DNA of 64,000 nt from Styela clava. Lineage: Eukaryota > Chordata > Ascidiacea > Stolidobranchia > Styelidae. The stretch is taken from assembly GCF_964204865.1 (NCBI RefSeq), contig NC_135254.1, positions 1,493,001-1,557,000 of the forward strand. Reading direction: 5' to 3'. The notes beneath the pieces were generated by a model. It had not been told where the DNA came from, made no database searches, and saw nothing but the letters and a program-made list of their open reading frames with translations. Shown here in pieces: positions 1 through 10,985 of the stretch; the stretch's first letter is position 1, and the number at the start of each line of letters is the position of its first letter. The position numbers and the translations under genes were made by a program.

Positions 1-1000
1 AACTAACAGTCATCGTGAAAGGTTTTATAAGTTCTTCAAGTCGGCGTTTATCGAAATTCTTTCATATCAGCTGTAATATATTGCCGAACCACACATGGAC
101 GACGACGCTAGGATATGTGCGCCATATTCGGGATTATTATAAACACAAAAAAACAGTATTTAAAGTTTGCGATATTTGAATTTAAATTCGATTTGGACAT
201 CCCTGCATTAATTTTGTCAGTTTTTAGTTGTGTTTCCAAAAATTAGTTGTAAATAAATTATTTTAATTGTCATTATGCCTTCCGGTGAGCTTCAGTTTAG
301 TTTAGAATTTTTCTGTCGTTAGAGTCGAGAAAAGGTCCATTCGCAAGAAGTGCATTTTGTTTTTAGTCTTGACGAATTCACCCAACGAGCAAGGCGCGGC
401 ACGAGGGAAACACTGGAATTTATTCAAGCCGTGTTTCACTATCCACCAGGCGCAAAGCGAGGTAAACGTTGAAAATAATTAACAGCTTTTCGTTAGCAAT
501 TCGCTGGAATGTAATACACGGCGCTTTGCTACCCACGCGGTGCAAGACATACCGAAGCGCCGTTAATGAACGAGTGCAAGGTAAGCGAAAGGCTGAGATT
601 TAATCGATGGCGTTTCCCTTTTAACCACGAGCAATTTATCGTGTTTCAGCGGGGCAACACCTAGTGGCGTTGCGACTTACGTCGTGGTTGCACTATGTAA
701 ATTCCGATCGGAACCCCCCGTTGAAAACGGCCTGGTTGCGCCACTGATCACAAGAGCACAAATTTGCATTTCTGTGACCATAATTTTTCGAGTAAACATA
801 GGTAATTATATGGGGGGCAAAATAATTCCATATTTTTATTATGATAGACTGGTTATCAGATTATTTTGATGAATTTAAACTTCAATGGCATTGGTTTTTT
901 AATCGGGTCACTTTTACTACGTTACTGCTTGTTTGCTCAGAGATGAGTCTAGCTAAGTGTTAATAATGGCCAGATATAATGTTATATAAGTTCTCTTCTC
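1..1000. other. No recognised gene; GC-richer stretch at 330-740
   Basis: No conserved protein is recognisable. Positions 330-740 are richer in G, C and CpG than the surroundings, and splice-like signals occur there (donor-like gtgagc at 285, a pyrimidine-rich acceptor ending at 366, donor-like gtaagc at 581, acceptor-like end near 650). An ATG at 275 opens a 10-nt segment that would join in frame to 367 and read about 42 codons to a stop at 482. This could be a promoter with a short 5' exon, or chance. At 925-958 a piece matches the 47-bp minisatellite unit found in the SLBP gene. Confidence 0.3.
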
Positions 1001-1011
1001 TGACCAGTGGC

Positions 1012-1165
1012 GATGTGAAACACCCTACGGCGTCAAGGAGTACAGCAATCCTCACGCACTATCCCTGCATGGGATTCGAACCTGCAAACCCACGCAGAGT
1101 AATCAGTGGTGCGTGGTGGAGAGCGTATTCTACCGCTTGGCGCTATCCACCACACCGCCGATTCT
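1012..1165 (-). repeat. tRNA-derived SINE, 5' half only
   Basis: Reverse complement shows the tRNA-like head of the SINE family seen complete at 46430-46776: a box A-like region next to a GGCGGTGTGG head and the box B motif GGTTCGAATCCC (here as GGGATTCGAACC near 1072). The 3' part and pentamer tail are missing, so the copy is truncated. Confidence 0.75.
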
Positions 1166-1568
1166 GATATTCGACGAGATAGCAATACTTTTCTTACATT
1201 TGGAAGATTTCTTTCCCATGTGTTCATTGTCAATCGTTTCCTCTGTCCATCGAACTTTTTGGTCAGACTGAGGTTTGCGAAGTTTCAAAACGACGCTTGG
1301 GCTCGATGGCTCCTGGAGAAAAGAAAAAATTGAACTGTCGTGCTAGAACAAGTGGTTCTCAAACCTCCACAATTTTCAGAATTCAGCCCCCTCATCCCCC
1401 CACTCTTATTCCGAGGAGAGGAAAGTCAATAAGATGGGCCTACTACACGAAAACCTGGATTAAATAGAAGATGAAACAAGACGATGGACTAACAAGCTGC
1501 AAGTTTAGGATAAAACTTTCTCACAAATTTATATCGAGAATTAGAACGCTGATAATATGACTTTATCA

Positions 1569-2259
1569 TATCTTGCTCGGTCTTACTACTTACTGAATAC
1601 AGCGAAACACCGCAAAGAGCGCAAAACAGTGGGGAAAGAGCGCAAAACATAGGGAAACAGTGTGAAGCAGAAAAAAATTTTGCAATGAGTTCGGGGCACC
1701 TTGTTTTGAGTTGGAGTACCACGGCAGCAAATTAAAAACAAAAACCAACGTATGTAGCCAGTAATGCTGTAATGGCAGGTCTGCCCTTGCTGGTGACACA
1801 TTTCGGGTACCATAATTTAGAACATTTTCCATATGAATATGGTTGGCTTTAGGGTTAGGTAAAAAGGGACCTCCTGAAGTATGTGCACCAAGATGGTGCA
1901 CAACCTGAAAATAGTATGTGTGTGTGTGTGTATGTGTGTGTAGCGGATTCAGGTTGTGCGACATATTGGTGCACATACTTCTGGAGCACCAAAAAGGTAC
2001 CGTAGATAAAATTTCGCATGGTGACCTATAATCCGGTTCATAACCTTGTAAATATACCGGAAATAGCGTCATAAAACAATGGCGAGAGGCGCCGTGGTTC
2101 TTTCGTGGCAGGTGGTAATGACTGCGTCTCCTGTTTTGCGCTGGTTTCCTTCTGTTTCGCGCTGTTTTCCTCTGTTTTGCGCTGTTTTCCTCTGTTTTGC
2201 GCTGTTTTGCGCTCTTTGCGGTGTTTCGCGCTGTTTAAGTAGTAAGACCCTATCTTGCT
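1569..2259. mobile_element. Foldback-like DNA transposon, copy 1 (element 1578-2250)
   Basis: A 673-bp element has inverted ends CGGTCTTACTACTTA and, at the other end, the complement of GGGTCTTACT. Both ends run into GC-containing tandem repeats with units built on GCGCTGTTTTCCTCTGTTTT. A direct 9-bp repeat TATCTTGCT lies at 1569-1577 and 2251-2259, immediately outside the ends. Long inverted ends made of tandem repeats plus a 9-bp duplication resemble Drosophila Foldback/Rehavkus-type (Mutator-related) elements; that classification is by analogy. No transposase is encoded; reading frames inside are by-products of the repeats. Confidence 0.85.
1868..1990. mobile_element. Small MITE nested in foldback-like copy 1
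   Basis: A 123-bp module with inverted ends (GACCTCCTGAAGTATGTG and CACATACTTCTGGAGCACC) surrounds a TG microsatellite. The direct repeat AAAAAGG lies at 1861-1867 and 1991-1997. Its ends resemble the GGGGCTCCCGAAGTATG family seen elsewhere. The same module sits at the same place in the second foldback-like copy (5902-6016), so it entered the parent element before that element spread. Confidence 0.7.
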
Positions 2260-2924
2260 GGTATACGAATAGGACACAGTTTTCCCATCTCAAGGTGTCT
2301 CGACATTTGGTTCAATAAAGCAAACACTCTGTTTGTCTCTGAAACGAGGGCACAACCGCAGATCGTGTCTTGCTTGTCTCAAAAATAATATAAATCAATC
2401 ATGTGGGCCACCACATGATCTAAATTGTGTTTCTTTGCCGAAAACTCTCGATCTTTGGTAAATCGGATCACTTTCTCAGAGGTATCAAATCGTGACGTTT
2501 TGAATTGCACTTCCTTTTGGTCTATTGTAGCGATATAAAGGCCCAGATTGTCTCATGAATGAGGGGTTGCACTCACTGTCATCATTGTTGTCTTTTAATG
2601 TGGGGGCTATTCTTGCAATCAAAGAACTGAGCTGTACTGTACACCGTAATTATGAAAATTTTACCCCTTCACCTGTGCGGTTGTTGTGGTCAATGTTTCT
2701 TCGCTTTGTGTTGTCCTCACTACCGTTGCCATTATTGCTGTTTATGTCGGGAGATATTCCACTTTATTCGAGGCAAATTTTTGAAAGCAGTTGGATATAT
2801 GACCCCAAAACAAACCTTTTTGAATGAGGTACAAATGACTTAATATAAGCGAAATTATATAACCATAAAGCTGTAAAGTAAAACCAGTTCACCATTCAGC
2901 CATTGTTTGTCCAATTCTAGTTGG
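2260..2924. other. No gene recognised
   Basis: Two overlapping open frames of 90 and 63 codons near 2555-2843 have no recognisable similarity, no splice context and ordinary AT-rich composition. Short matches to 11400-11640 (for example TTTGGTAAATCGGAT near 2455) hint at an old dispersed repeat. Confidence 0.4.
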
Positions 2925-3731
2925 CCTGGCTTAACAATTTTTGCATTTGTAATTCCTAACCCCCACCTGACTATGTCACCAAAAAATTACGTCACTACGA
3001 TGTCACAGTGGCCTAATGAAGACGGATGGTCGTCCAAAACGCTACAGGGGTGGTGACGCCGGGGCCACGGCCCATTTAATTGGGCCACGGCCCATCAAGC
3101 TATGGACCGCGGCCCCATCAGGAAAAATACAATTATCTTACCAAATTTTACAAAATTGTCAATAGTCGAATCAAAAAAAAAATCGCGGTATGCCACAAAT
3201 TTTTTTCTTACGATAAGCATTTATATCAAAATAAAGCAAAATACCAAGCTACAGAAAAGGATACTCTTGTAGTATGTGTACCAGGTTAGGGTTAGGACAA
3301 AATTCTGTTCAGATTTTTCACATTATAGTTATATTATGAGTTCGGGGACTGTCTGTGTTAGCCAAGTGAATAATCTCTTTGCAAAACTTGATGGGCCGTG
3401 GTCCATAGCCTGATGGGCTGAGGCCCAATTCGATGGGCCGTAGAGGTGTCACCACTTCCACTCCCAAAACGTGCAGACGATCACCCGGAATTGAGCAAGT
3501 TATTCCTCTGGTTTTCTCGTGCAACGATCTCGATAGGAGAGAGACCGCTGGCGTTAGTGAGTTCGTTATCATCGACGCAGATGGCATTTTGGACTATCGT
3601 AAGTATACTTCTTTGGCAAGCTCTATGACGTGATTGTGACGTCGTAGTGACGTAATTTTTAGATGACATAATCCAAATTTGTTATGCTACACCCACCGGA
3701 AGTACTAGTGCTACTAAACTATACTAGACCC
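2925..3731. mobile_element. Palindromic MITE, same family as 50442-50894, interrupted
   Basis: The left part (2925-3041) and right part (3464-3731) match the complete copy at 50442-50894, including the blocks around ACGTCACTACG and CCTAACCCCCACCTGACTATG and the terminal CTATACTAGACCC. They are separated by a 422-bp insertion (3042-3463). The extreme left end of the parent element is poorly defined. Confidence 0.65.
3034..3471. mobile_element. MITE inserted in another MITE (insert 3042-3463)
   Basis: The insert has inverted GTGGTGAC-type ends and long G+C-rich inverted arms built on GGGCCACGGCCCAT. It is flanked by an exact 8-bp repeat CCAAAACG (3034-3041 and 3464-3471), a sequence present only once at the equivalent place in the uninterrupted parent family. 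The centre contains a piece (around 3270-3370) of the ACCAGGTTAGGGTTAGG repeat family. The 8-bp duplication suggests hAT-type insertion. Confidence 0.8.
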
Positions 3732-3933
3732 TAGTAAAGCACAATATCTAACTTGATTAATCAATCAATTTTATTTTGGTCGGTCTGACATAAAGCAAAA
3801 CAACACCAAACGGACAAACAAAATGCAGAGGACATGGAGGACGAGCATAACTAAGAAGAAAGTTAAAAAAAATATAAGTACCCACCTGTTCACCAAAAAC
3901 AGTCAAAGAACACAATAAAATAAACATACGCGA

Positions 3934-4012
3934 CGGTCTTACTACTTACTGAATACAGCGCAAAACAGAGGGAAACTGCGCAAAGCAGAAAAAAATCTGC
4001 AATGAGTTGGGG
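3934..4012. mobile_element. Foldback-like element, solo end
   Basis: Starts with CGGTCTTACTACTTACTG and continues with the GCGCAAAACAGAGGGAAAC tandem motif and the AAAAAAAT…TGCAATGAGTT block of the family at 1578 and 5664, then stops. Only one end is present, so this is a deletion relic. Confidence 0.75.
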
Positions 4013-4480
4013 CGTAAATATATACTACTACTAAATGTCCAACTCAGCTCGCCGTATAATAAACAAACAAAGGCGATGTTGCACCTCCAAGTGGCGGGCG
4101 TCACGGTTGGTGTTGTTCAGACTAGATGTTTAACGACGACGACGCTCCTGCATCACAGCTCGAAAACTAGCCCTGTTCATTGATGACTGATCGAAATATT
4201 TGCTGAAGGACAAAGAGATTCGATAAAAATGAACAAATAATTGTGAAAATGAAGACACAGTCTGTCTTGCAAATGACCAGGATGATGTGACAACTTCCTT
4301 GTCGAAAAAGCAAGGCATCAAAAATGCGATGCATTGCAAAAAATTCAGTCAGATGTAGGTAAAGTGGTGATGGAAATGAATACTTTGCACTTTATATAAA
4401 AAAAAGCTTAGTAGCACGGCATTTTGGTCTCACTCCATCTCAAGTATTGTAGCTTTCCCAGAAGTTTTTCCTCCACTTGA

Positions 4481-4970
4481 CCTATAATTAGGGTTACCAT
4501 ATTTTTGTAACTTCAAATCGGGACGCCTCAAAAGACAACGACCCCTTAGCTGTGATTTTGTAACTTCACTTTTTCCGATTTTACCACATAGGCCTACATT
4601 TAAAGCTGTCCCGACTGTCTTTATTGACCATATTGTTATCGAAATTTCATGCGATCCCTGTCCAAATATCGGGTTCATATTCGAAAAATAGGAAGGAATT
4701 GACATACAAATAATTCGAATTTAGACTAATTAGTATTGGTTCTACATGCGATACCTCTGCCATCAATGGGAATCAGCGGGAAACGAACGCATTCACCTTC
4801 AGTAAGCAGGCTAGCGATGCGCTACACAGAAACAACAGTAACGAGAACATGTTTGTGTATTATGCAGAAAAAGCGGGACTTTTGGCTGACTCATCGGGAC
4901 AGCGGGACAAAACGCTAAAAAGCGGGACTGTCCCGCCTAAAGCGGGACTTATGGTAAGCCTACCTATAAT
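4481..4970. mobile_element. hAT-like MITE (element 4489-4962)
   Basis: Inverted ends TAGGGTTACCATA and TATGGTAAGCCTA enclose 474 bp rich in AAAGCGGGAC motifs. An exact 8-bp direct repeat CCTATAAT flanks it at 4481-4488 and 4963-4970. The 91-codon open frame on the minus strand lies wholly inside the element and is not a gene. Confidence 0.85.
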
Positions 4971-5539
4971 CAGGGCTGCCACAACGTTCTTATTTTTAGA
5001 ATTTGTCCTTATTTTGAAGGTCTTTGTTTTAGGGCATGTTTTTGTCCTTATTTCTAAGAAACATCTTAATTTTGACGTGTGTCCTTATTTTTAACCTTAT
5101 AAATGAATAAACCAGTAAATTAAACTTTGAATTTAGCTTAGATCTGGAACTTCATAAGAGATAAAATGAGTAAACGTAACAAATTTGCTGTGATGATTAT
5201 GAGAAAGAATTCAACGGCGTCGAACGAAACGAAGGGCCAGTGATTTGCGCACTGCAGCTTTTGTGAATGTGACAACAATCTGGAATGCATAGGTAGAGCA
5301 GCAATTTCTGTTAATAATTCAACCCAGAAACACAAGGCTCTGCTCAAGAAATTAATCAAACCAAATTATAAACAAGAGAGCTATGCTCAAATATATGGAC
5401 ACGTAGCGCCACCCAATGGCAATAATTTTGATGACGTCATAGCGAAAAAAAAAGTAATAGCCTTCTGGAGAAAAATTTTATCTTCAACCACTGAAAATTT
5501 CAAAGCAATTGGTCCAGTATTCGAAGAGAAAAGCGACTT

Positions 5540-5612
5540 TTTAAAAACGTGTCAAAGAACAAGAACAACAACAAGGATAACAAGAACAAGAACAACAACA
5601 ACATAATATTGA
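5540..5612. repeat. AACAAGAACAAC simple repeat
   Basis: A run of AAC/AAG trinucleotides (CAAGAACAACAACAAGGATA type). No coding interpretation is supported. Confidence 0.6.
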
Positions 5613-5654
5613 AACGATCGTTATGTCCACTACGTGTCCAATAACTTTTTTAAG

Positions 5655-6342
5655 AGTCAATGAGGGTCTTACTACTTACTGAATACAGCGCGAAACACCG
5701 CAAAGAGCGCAAAACAGCGCGAAACAGCGCAAAAGAGAGGAAAACAGCGCGAAACAGAAGGAACCAGCGCAAAACAGAGGGAAACAGCGCAAAACAGGAG
5801 ACGCAGTCATTACCACCTCCTGCCACGAAAGAACCTCGCGCCTATTTACAAGGTTATGTACCGGATTATAGGTCATCATGCGAAATTTTATCTACCTTTT
5901 TGGTGCTCCAGAAGTATGTGCAGCAATATATCGCACAACCTGAATCCGCTACACACACACACACACATACTAATTTCAGGTTGTGCGCCATCTTGGTGCA
6001 CATACTTCTGGAGGTCCCTTTTACCTAACCCTAACTCTAAAGCCAACCATATCCATATGGAAAATGTTCTAAATTATGGTACCCAAAATGTGTCACCAGC
6101 AGGGGCAGACCTGCCATTACAGCATTACTGGCTACATACGTTGGTTTGTGTTTTTAATTTGCTGCCATGGTACTCCAACTCAAAACAAGGTGCCCCGAAC
6201 TCATTGCAAAATTTTTTTCTGCTTCACACTGTTTCCCTCTGTTTTGCGCTGTTTCCACACTGTTTTGCGCTGTTTCCCTCTGTTTTGCGCTCTTTGCGGT
6301 GTTTCGCGCTGTATTCAGTAAGTAGTAAGACCGAGTCAATGA
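5655..6342. mobile_element. Foldback-like DNA transposon, copy 2 (element 5664-6333)
   Basis: A 670-bp copy of the element at 1578-2250 in the opposite orientation. The ends are GGGTCTTACTACTTACTG and the complement of CGGTCTTACT, again passing into GCGCTGTTTC-type tandem repeats. An exact 9-bp direct repeat AGTCAATGA flanks it (5655-5663 and 6334-6342). Because the two copies have different flanking duplications and reversed orientation, they are independent insertions and not a segmental duplication. A nested MITE sits at 5902-6016. Confidence 0.88.
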
Positions 6343-6665
6343 TTATACAAAGGCTATCTCAACACATGCAATCAGCTTAAATTTATTTCCATCATCACAT
6401 CATTGAACATCCGACACTTGATATAAAAGAAAAATATTTTCAAATCATTCATGAGCGAATACCTATTAAACAATGTAACTGAATGTCAAGATGTAACAAC
6501 ACTACTTGAGAAAGTATTCAAAAGATCTGAGCAAATGTATACGCAAGTACTGCAGCCAAAATAATAACAACAAGATATCAAATAGGACACATGAAATACG
6601 AAACCAATTGAAGAAACACAGCAGCTAGAACGAAGATTAAGATATATGTGATTACAGTCAAGTTT

Positions 6666-6886
6666 CCGTACTCCTGAAATATGCGTACCAAGAAAGGAGG
6701 ACACCGGAACGTAATATGTGTACCACGTTAGGGTTAGGCCAAAATGTCCTTATTTTAGTTCTATTACGAGTTCAGGGACTAACCAAGTGAGTTTCGTAGT
6801 ATTTGTACCTAAAAGTATGGCCTAACCAGGTACACATACTATGTTCCGTTGTCCGTCATCTTGGTACACGTATTTCTGGAGTACCC
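6666..6886. mobile_element. Degenerate MITE of the GGGGCTCCCGAAG family
   Basis: The ends CCGTACTCCTGAAATATGCG and GTATTTCTGGAGTACCC are inverted relatives of the family seen at 58888 and 61892. The inner block ACCACGTTAGGGTTAGGCC is shared too. The flanks share CAAGTTT, an imperfect target duplication. This is an older copy. Confidence 0.65.
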
Positions 6887-9464
6887 AAGTTTTTTTCTCA
6901 ATAATCCATAGGAATAAAAATTATTATTTTAATTACTAATGTGAATAAATACTGAATATCAAGTTATATTAATAGTGGTATTGATGCTTTTTAAGGCTTT
7001 GGTAGTGGTTCTTAGCTGGAGTAAAAACGCAATTTAGGTTCTATCACGTGGACATTGCTACATATTTCTTTTTCTTTGCTGCTTTTCAATCAACTGGAGC
7101 ACCGATGGATTCCCTGCCCCGCGACCTGCAAAATATGCATCTTTTAAACTGAAAATCTGTTGTCGATTCATTCAATGTATAGGGTGAGGCATAGCTGAAG
7201 ATTTTGAAGAGGGGGGGGTCGGGGTTTATAATAGTCCCGATGGTCTAACTCTAAGAGGTGTTTCACGCCACGAAAAATTTATATGTATGATATAGTATTT
7301 GAACAATTTGAAGACTACTATCTCACACTTAAAGGGGGGTCTGACAGATGTTTGGTCTAATATGGTATATCACATGTTGAAGGTACCAGCATTTGAAGCC
7401 CTTCATATGCTGGAGAAGCAATGAAATGTTGTTGATTTTTAAATATCACTACAGAATGTGTTGCATGTAGCCGTATAGCATTTATTTTGTTAAAAAATTC
7501 TTGAGCTAATCACCTGTTGTAGACTTTCAGTGTGAAAAAAAAATTTATGAAATTTTGGCTAATCTACTGCAGTCTTTTGTCTCCAAATTTAAATGCTCAA
7601 TAGGAAATAGATCTAATAAGAAAATACAAATGAATTATTATCCAAAACAATTCTTTGTGCTATACCTGTGCTTAATATTTAACAGACATTTTTATCAAGC
7701 CATTGAGTTAAACATGTATAGATATGAATGTTGGTAGCAACGATACAATATTCAGTGCTTATTACAATTTTTTTTCCCTGTACTTTTCTCGTGAACTCAT
7801 TGAGGTGGGAAATGATACTTTTACTTCACGTGCTTGCTATAATGCTGAATCTGTGATGTACTTATTTCTCGTCCCTATTATTCCATTTTTATCCCGGTTA
7901 ATGCCCAATAAAAAAAAATGCTTTTTGCAAAAATCTTTCCATTGGACATGTCCGGCTCCAACCAATACATGACCTCTCAAAATCCTAAATTGCCCTTAAT
8001 AATAACTTCCATAATACCATTGAATTGTCGACTCATTTCTTTATCTTATGTATATTTTATATATTTATATTTATTCTCGCTTGCATCCACCTACGGTACT
8101 ATTTTATGCCATGATAGTCTTATATACAGCATATAAACAAGGGAGCCTAGATGACTTTAATCGGTCTTGCACACCGATCCGCACAAAGCAATAATTAATC
8201 ACTGTCATTACAGCTGAAATTTTTTTCGTTATTGTATTATGTTTATAATAGTGTTGACATTGTTTTGTAGCAATGAATCTCTCTCACATGTTGGTCTGTT
8301 AGTTTACATGGCTGTTTCAAATGTTTTTTAGACATATCTTCATAAATTCCCTCTAGATGTGTTTCCATGCCAAAACCCCATCTGGTGACAGCAAATCATT
8401 CTTCAAAAATGAGTTTCGAGACGTCTGCAATTTTTTTTATTTTAGTTACGGTATTTTGAAATAAATTGCCCACAACAATTGAACCTTGTCTACCATCTAA
8501 ACATGTATGTGTTTATATATATAAGTATAACAGCCACTTAGACAAGGTATTATTTGAAACAAAAATGCGAATACCCCACAAAACAAATTAAAATTAATCA
8601 ATTATAACGGTTCCAGGAGAAATATTAATGCATTCAATGAACGTGATGGATTTTGCAGTCGCAAAAAAGTTATTGCTATTGATCACAAATCAATTCCTTA
8701 AAAATACTCGACAAACTAATTCAAAATTTTTTGGCACATCCAAAATTATAAATATATCTATGTTGAGGCCATGTTTAGATAATAGCAATAATAGTTATCC
8801 AATTTATGTGAAAAAAGTTATTAGTACCAGCCTGAAATCAAGCAATATGGATTATCATGGCAAACGTAAAATACCTCTTATGTTGTAATATGCAGCTGGT
8901 GACTTCGTATACAATGACAGAATGGAAAAAAGTTATCAAGATCGGTGGAACTCCATCATAAAACACTTATTAGTTGAAGTTAAAATATGTGTGTTTAATC
9001 TATGTTTTTCATACGGACGTCACAATTTCAGGGTGGTATCGCTCACCACATTTCTTTTTTTTGCTGACAGTTTTAGTTGCTCCACCAAAAATTTTCATTG
9101 ATATAGTGTAAGCTAATTCTGATTTTTGAGATAAAGCATCACTCATCATTCAATTTATATTCTTGCTCACTGCTTTGATCACACAGCATAAATCCTCACA
9201 CTGTAACTTTTTTTATAATCCTTTCCTTCCTGAAAATATACATATCTCATATCAAAATTTACTGACTTGACAAATCATTACTGTATTGGGTACCAATAAA
9301 AACATTTACAACTTACTCCTTTTATGCTGAACATTCGTAGCACAAAGCGGCTCTCTACTACATCTACTCATGGGAGCTTTAAAGTGAATTTAAAATCTTA
9401 CCGTCAATGTGCTTTCGAGTGCTGGACCGGTCCTAACGCCTTCCCACTCAATTGATTGTTCTTC
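6887..9464. other. AT-rich intergenic region without recognised gene
   Basis: Open frames are at most 86 codons, biased to Asn, Lys, Ile and Phe as expected from AT-rich chance reading, and none resembles a known family. A G-run occurs near 7212. No clear terminal repeats were found. Confidence 0.45.
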
Positions 9465-10070
9465 TATTTTATAATAAGTATAAGTATAAGTTTATTTCGA
9501 CTCCATAATCAGCAATAGACGATAAAAAAATAGATAAAAACAAAAGTAAAAGTAACTGATTATAGAATCGGGAAAGCGAACAAAACCTAGAGTAAGGTTT
9601 GAAACGTACAGATTTTAGATGGAAAGGTATTGAAAAAAGAAGTAGTACGTGTTCGCTCCCAAAAGTAAAAAAAACTAATTAAGGCACGCACGCACACACA
9701 CAATCATCGAGACATGATACTGTCGGAAGCGAAAAAAGCGAGACTTAAAAGTAAAAAGAAAGGAAAATATACGAACAAATAAAAAAAAAAAATGAATAAA
9801 TTCTTTTGCCACACCAAATTAATAATTTTATGAGGATTGCCAAATTGGATACCGAATTAGTCAACAAGAGTAATGTATTGTGGATAGAAAAGTATTACTC
9901 AAAAGATATCGTCAAGCTGATTATAATTGGAGTCACCTAATGCCAAATTGCCCAATCAGAATTGCCAAGTTGGATGTATGAAGAGGTGGGCTAGACCTGC
10001 TTCACTCATCAAATAGAAGCCACAACAAGCCAAATAACGTCCAAATTATTGTAAATACTATTAATCAATA
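9465..10070 (-). repeat. Dispersed repeat, inverted partner of 48010-48590
   Basis: The reverse complement matches 48010-48590 along several blocks: TGGCATTTGACTCC-like, AACTTGGCA-like, CTTCATGCACC-like, and the end GATTATGGAGTCGAAATAAA followed by ACTTAT repeats. A short tandem tail at one end suggests a retroposed (LINE or SINE 3' end) sequence. No reverse transcriptase reading frame is visible. Confidence 0.6.
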
Positions 10071-10985
10071 ACAGTACCGGTAATCATAAAATTGTTGTCA
10101 TTGTTTTGTTATCTGCATTCTATGAGTTCTATAGTCAAGTATATCGTGTAATATTCCATGTGCACAACTAACTTGAATATTTATAAGTCACTCACTTAAT
10201 CTTGACGCGAGACAGCTCGTCAGAGCACAGAAAAACGCAGAACGTCGCACGATGGTTTTCGAAGCAATAATCTGTCAGCATTAAGTCGAGCGTGACGGCG
10301 AATTCAACATCGGGACCAAATTTCCGGAGGTACACGGGGTTGGTTTAACCGTAAATATATGGTTCAACTCTATATTTTCTTTCCCCTTTATATATCCCTC
10401 TTGCTGTTGAAACATACCGGTAGAAGGTAGCGATAGAATAATTCGAATAGAAAATAAATTCAGATTCGGTATGCATTTGGACGACTAATTAAAAATTAAA
10501 CGCGGGTCAACCGGCAACACGGTTTGTGAGCACGGATGTGGAAATGCGCTCGTTTTCGCGGTGATGCTGGCAATATTTCCCAAATTTAGCTATGACTCAG
10601 TGGTAATTTGGTCTTCCGGGATTTTTAGTTTGCTTAAGACAATAAAAAAATGTTTTTGAAATTATAGATATGCCTCAATCTTTTTAATAAATTTCGTTAG
10701 GTCTATTTTGAAATTTAACATTTCTCGCTCCATTTTTCCAAATATTATTTTCCGTGTAGGAACAATAATCGTTTATATTTTTAGTCTTCTCCCGCTGTTC
10801 CTGGTTTCCCGCTTTTTTCGTAGCGGTTTTGGCTTTTCGTTTTATTAGTTAGGAAAGCCGCTAATGGTTATTATTTACCATTAATACAGTAATAGCTTGT
10901 TCTAAGAGTTAATACACGATAAGTGTATTATAGGATGTGAATTGGTAGTGAAAAATATAGGTTGAAATAGCTTTAACTGACCAAA
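10071..10985. other. Upstream region of POLE; no gene recognised
   Basis: Contains the expected promoter and 5' UTR of POLE, but I see no TATA box or other site that can be placed with confidence. Confidence 0.35.

Noticed and set aside
462..485. Intron between 461 and 486
   Set aside because: Donor- and acceptor-like ends are present, but 24 bases is too short for a spliceosomal intron.
1590..2318. Open frames of 74-160 codons in the foldback-like elements
   Set aside because: They translate tandem repeats and recur in the second copy in a different frame; no transposase motif.
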